The notes under the pieces were generated by a model. That model did no database searches, was not told the DNA's origin, and saw only the letters and a list, made by a program, of their open reading frames with translations. A stretch of DNA of 64,000 nucleotides from Oxalobacteraceae sp. CFBP 8761. GTDB taxonomy: Bacteria > Pseudomonadota > Gammaproteobacteria > Burkholderiales > Burkholderiaceae_D. The DNA lies in NCBI GenBank assembly GCA_014841595.1, contig JACYUE010000001.1, positions 1,033,654 to 1,097,653 of the forward strand. The letters run 5' to 3'. Shown here one piece after another: positions 62,181 to 64,000 of this stretch. Made by a program: the position numbers and the translations under genes. Numbering within the stretch: the first letter of the stretch is position 1; each line of letters opens with the position of its first letter.

Positions 62181-62864
62181 ATGACGATAATCCGGATCAT
62201 GGCGCTGGCTGTTGGCGTGCTCGCCGCGTGTGCGGCGCAGGCGCAGGAACTGCTGCCGGTACAGACGCCGGCCGGCCCGGCGGTGCTCGAGGCCGATCAG
62301 CTGCACGAACCCGACCCGTTTGCCGGAACGCGCACGAGCGCGTCGCGCGTGTACAGCGCGAACGTTGCCGCACAACCCAATGACCACATCTTCAAGGGCT
62401 TCCGGCGCGATCCGCGGCTGATTGCCGGGGTCAAGGTCGCCCCGCATGTCGCGCTGGAGGCCGGTTACGTCAATCTGCCCGACCGCGGCCTGTACCGGGA
62501 AGAGCAGGGCAGGGCCGAGGGAGCGTCGCAGGGGCTCGGCGAGAAAGGCTCGAGCAACCATCTGGCCGTCAAGCTATCGACGCCCGAGGAGGCGCGCCTG
62601 TCTGCGTATGCCAAGGCGGGGATCGCGTACAGCGAAATCAAGCGCAGTATCAATGCCGGGCCCGATACATGGGTTCACAACGGCGCTGGTCCGGAAATCG
62701 ATTCCGGGTCCGATACGGGGCTGTATACGGGCGCTGGTGCCAAACTCAAGCTCGACAAATCAACATCGGTCAACGCCGAGTTCTCGCGGCATGGCGACAC
62801 GGCCAAGAAGCTTGGCCGTGTCATCCGGGACGGCATCAAGGGCAATATGCAGCTGGGCTTCTGA
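62181..62864 (+). CDS. Small outer-membrane beta-barrel protein
   Basis: 227 residues from ATG 62181, with a GGAG site upstream. Signal peptide ends at AAQAQE (about 23). Alternating hydrophobic strands (HVALEAGYVNLPDRG, RLSAYAKAGIAYSEI, STSVNAEFSRHGD) and a C-terminal Phe (MQLGF) are typical of an OmpA/OmpX-like eight-strand barrel. Porin or adhesion role; no ligand inferred. Confidence 0.72.
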   Translation: MTIIRIMALAVGVLAACAAQAQELLPVQTPAGPAVLEADQLHEPDPFAGTRTSASRVYSANVAAQPNDHIFKGFRRDPRLIAGVKVAPHVALEAGYVNLPDRGLYREEQGRAEGASQGLGEKGSSNHLAVKLSTPEEARLSAYAKAGIAYSEIKRSINAGPDTWVHNGAGPEIDSGSDTGLYTGAGAKLKLDKSTSVNAEFSRHGDTAKKLGRVIRDGIKGNMQLGF

Positions 62865-62869
62865 TCCCG

Positions 62870-64000
62870 TCAGTGCGCCGCTGCGGGCGCCGCCGCGACC
62901 GGCGCCGAAGCACGCTTGGCCACCTTGTCGTCACGCAGTTCTTCCGGATCGCGCAGCGGAATCATCAGGAATGCACTGAGCGCATACAGGCCGGCAAAGA
63001 TCCAGATGATGCCAGCCACGCCCAGCGATGCGCTGAAGATGGCAACAATGGCCGGCCCGACCCAGGTCGATGCACCCGCGCCCAGGCTCAGCACCGACAG
63101 TGCGGCAGCGCGGTTTTTCGGCACCAGCAGCGGCATCAGTGCCGACAGGGGCACGAAGCCGCCCAGCGTCATGCCGTACATCGCGCCGAACAGCGCGGCG
63201 ATGTAGAAGTTACCGATGAACAGCTGCGGCATGTAGAAGAACAGCGGCGTCGTGATGGCGCTGCCGACGGCGCCCATCCAGATCACGGTGTTGCGCAGAC
63301 CGAAGCGGGTGGCCAGGCGGCTCGAGATGATGTTGCCGGCGATATTGGCGACAAAAATCACCGTCACGAGGCGCAGCCACTGCTCCAGCGTGAAGCCGAT
63401 GACGTCCATGAAGAAGCCCGGCAACACGATGAAGAAACCGAACATCGACGCGGTGTTGATGGTACGCACGACGCCGCTGAGCGAGGTCTTCGGCTCTTCC
63501 CACATGATCGAGACACTGCCCATCAGTGATGTCAGCGGCTTTTCACCAACTGGTGCCAGGCGCTTCGTCCCGGCGGCATCCTTCACGCACAGCAGGGCCA
63601 GCGCGGCGCCGGCAATTACCAGGATCAGCGACAGCCAGAACGTGGCCAGCGCACCGATCAATGGCACCGAGAAACTGGCCACCAGCGCGCCGAGAGTCGG
63701 CAGGCCGGCTGCATACGCCACCCAGAACCAGCCCATCGCCAGGCCCAGTTTCTTGGCCGGCGTGGCGGCGACAATCCAGACCAGGAAGCCGTAAGCGAAC
63801 AGCGGATAGCCGAAGCCGCGCAGGGCGTAGCCGGCCAGCATCATCGGATAGCTCATCTGGCCGACGCCGAATGTCAGGAACACCACCTGGAACACGACCC
63901 AGATACCGGCGCCGATCAGCATGACTTTCTTCGGCCCCCAGATATTCGACAGCGCACCGGCACACCAGGAACCGATCGCCACTGTCACGCCATACACGGT
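62870..64000 (-). CDS. MFS transporter, possibly polyol permease type (partial)
   Basis: At least 376 residues; the start lies beyond the right edge. About ten membrane segments are visible. GALSNIWGPKKVMLIG is the loop 2-3 motif of the major facilitator superfamily, and GYALRGFGYPLFAYGF is similar to ribitol/arabinitol-type permeases (RbtT/DalT). C-terminal tail is Ala-rich (SAPVAAAPAAAH). Substrate not certain. It is convergent with the outer-membrane protein gene 5 bp away. Confidence 0.82.
   Translation of the reverse strand, partial: TVYGVTVAIGSWCAGALSNIWGPKKVMLIGAGIWVVFQVVFLTFGVGQMSYPMMLAGYALRGFGYPLFAYGFLVWIVAATPAKKLGLAMGWFWVAYAAGLPTLGALVASFSVPLIGALATFWLSLILVIAGAALALLCVKDAAGTKRLAPVGEKPLTSLMGSVSIMWEEPKTSLSGVVRTINTASMFGFFIVLPGFFMDVIGFTLEQWLRLVTVIFVANIAGNIISSRLATRFGLRNTVIWMGAVGSAITTPLFFYMPQLFIGNFYIAALFGAMYGMTLGGFVPLSALMPLLVPKNRAAALSVLSLGAGASTWVGPAIVAIFSASLGVAGIIWIFAGLYALSAFLMIPLRDPEELRDDKVAKRASAPVAAAPAAAH

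Overview
The window is a GC-rich chromosomal segment with dense coding on both strands. It fits a Burkholderiales betaproteobacterium, most likely an Oxalobacteraceae member of the Massilia/Telluria/Duganella type. The pointers are a Bug-type tripartite-tricarboxylate binding protein, a PEP-CTERM protein, DUF2760 beside paired Hsp70 proteins, an ImuA/ImuB/DnaE2 mutasome, QseBC-like regulators, and several secreted polysaccharide-degrading enzymes beside a TonB-dependent receptor. No rRNA, tRNA, CRISPR array, prophage or intact insertion sequence was seen. Genus assignment is an inference from gene content only.

Layout. 1-5.9 kb: partial serine hydrolase, XRE-cupin regulator, MacAB-like efflux operon, rpiA and a small lipoprotein. 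5.9-14.6 kb: yggX, argA, hrpA, a PRC-barrel protein and a NERD-domain helicase. 14.6-19.7 kb: a patchy region with a small Arg-rich ORF, a Tat-exported SDR, two separate fragments of IS1595-type transposase on either side of an orphan membrane protein, a Bug binding protein and a DUF4230 protein. 19.7-25.8 kb: a methyltransferase, then an overlapping operon of DUF2760 and two large atypical Hsp70 proteins. 25.9-28.7 kb: a HepT-like protein divergent from imuA-imuB. 29-33.4 kb: an AAA ATPase, tyrS with an upstream leader peptide, and an M61 peptidase. 33.5-39.7 kb: Hsp20, a Do-type protease, a QseBC-like two-component system and a LivK-type binding protein. 39.7-46.2 kb: an uncharacterised protein, a GH43 arabinanase, a PEP-CTERM protein and a TonB receptor. 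46.4-49.6 kb: dnaE2. 49.6-60 kb: REP-like repeats, a LacI-type regulator, cyanase, gluconokinase, an AraC/SDR pair, a GH16 laminarinase-like enzyme, a GH94 phosphorylase and a GPH sugar transporter. 60-64 kb: DUF2254, DUF6624, a small outer-membrane protein and a partial MFS permease.

How genes connect. (1) tyrS is preceded by a 19-residue leader ORF containing Tyr-Tyr-Ala-Tyr, with mutually exclusive hairpins and a promoter that places the transcript start on the leader AUG. This looks like a leaderless attenuator for tyrosyl-tRNA synthetase. (2) The SOS mutasome is split: imuA-imuB and dnaE2 lie 17.7 kb apart, each under its own full LexA box (TACTGT-N8-ACAGTA). (3) A LacI-family regulator, gntK and the GPH-GH94 operon appear to form one regulon. 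Near-identical 14-bp operators (12 of 14 bases shared) lie just before gntK and before the transporter gene. If the GH94 enzyme is a cellobionic acid phosphorylase, its product gluconate would feed gntK. (4) Two Hsp70 paralogues plus DUF2760, with ATGA overlaps, form a conserved but uncharacterised chaperone module.
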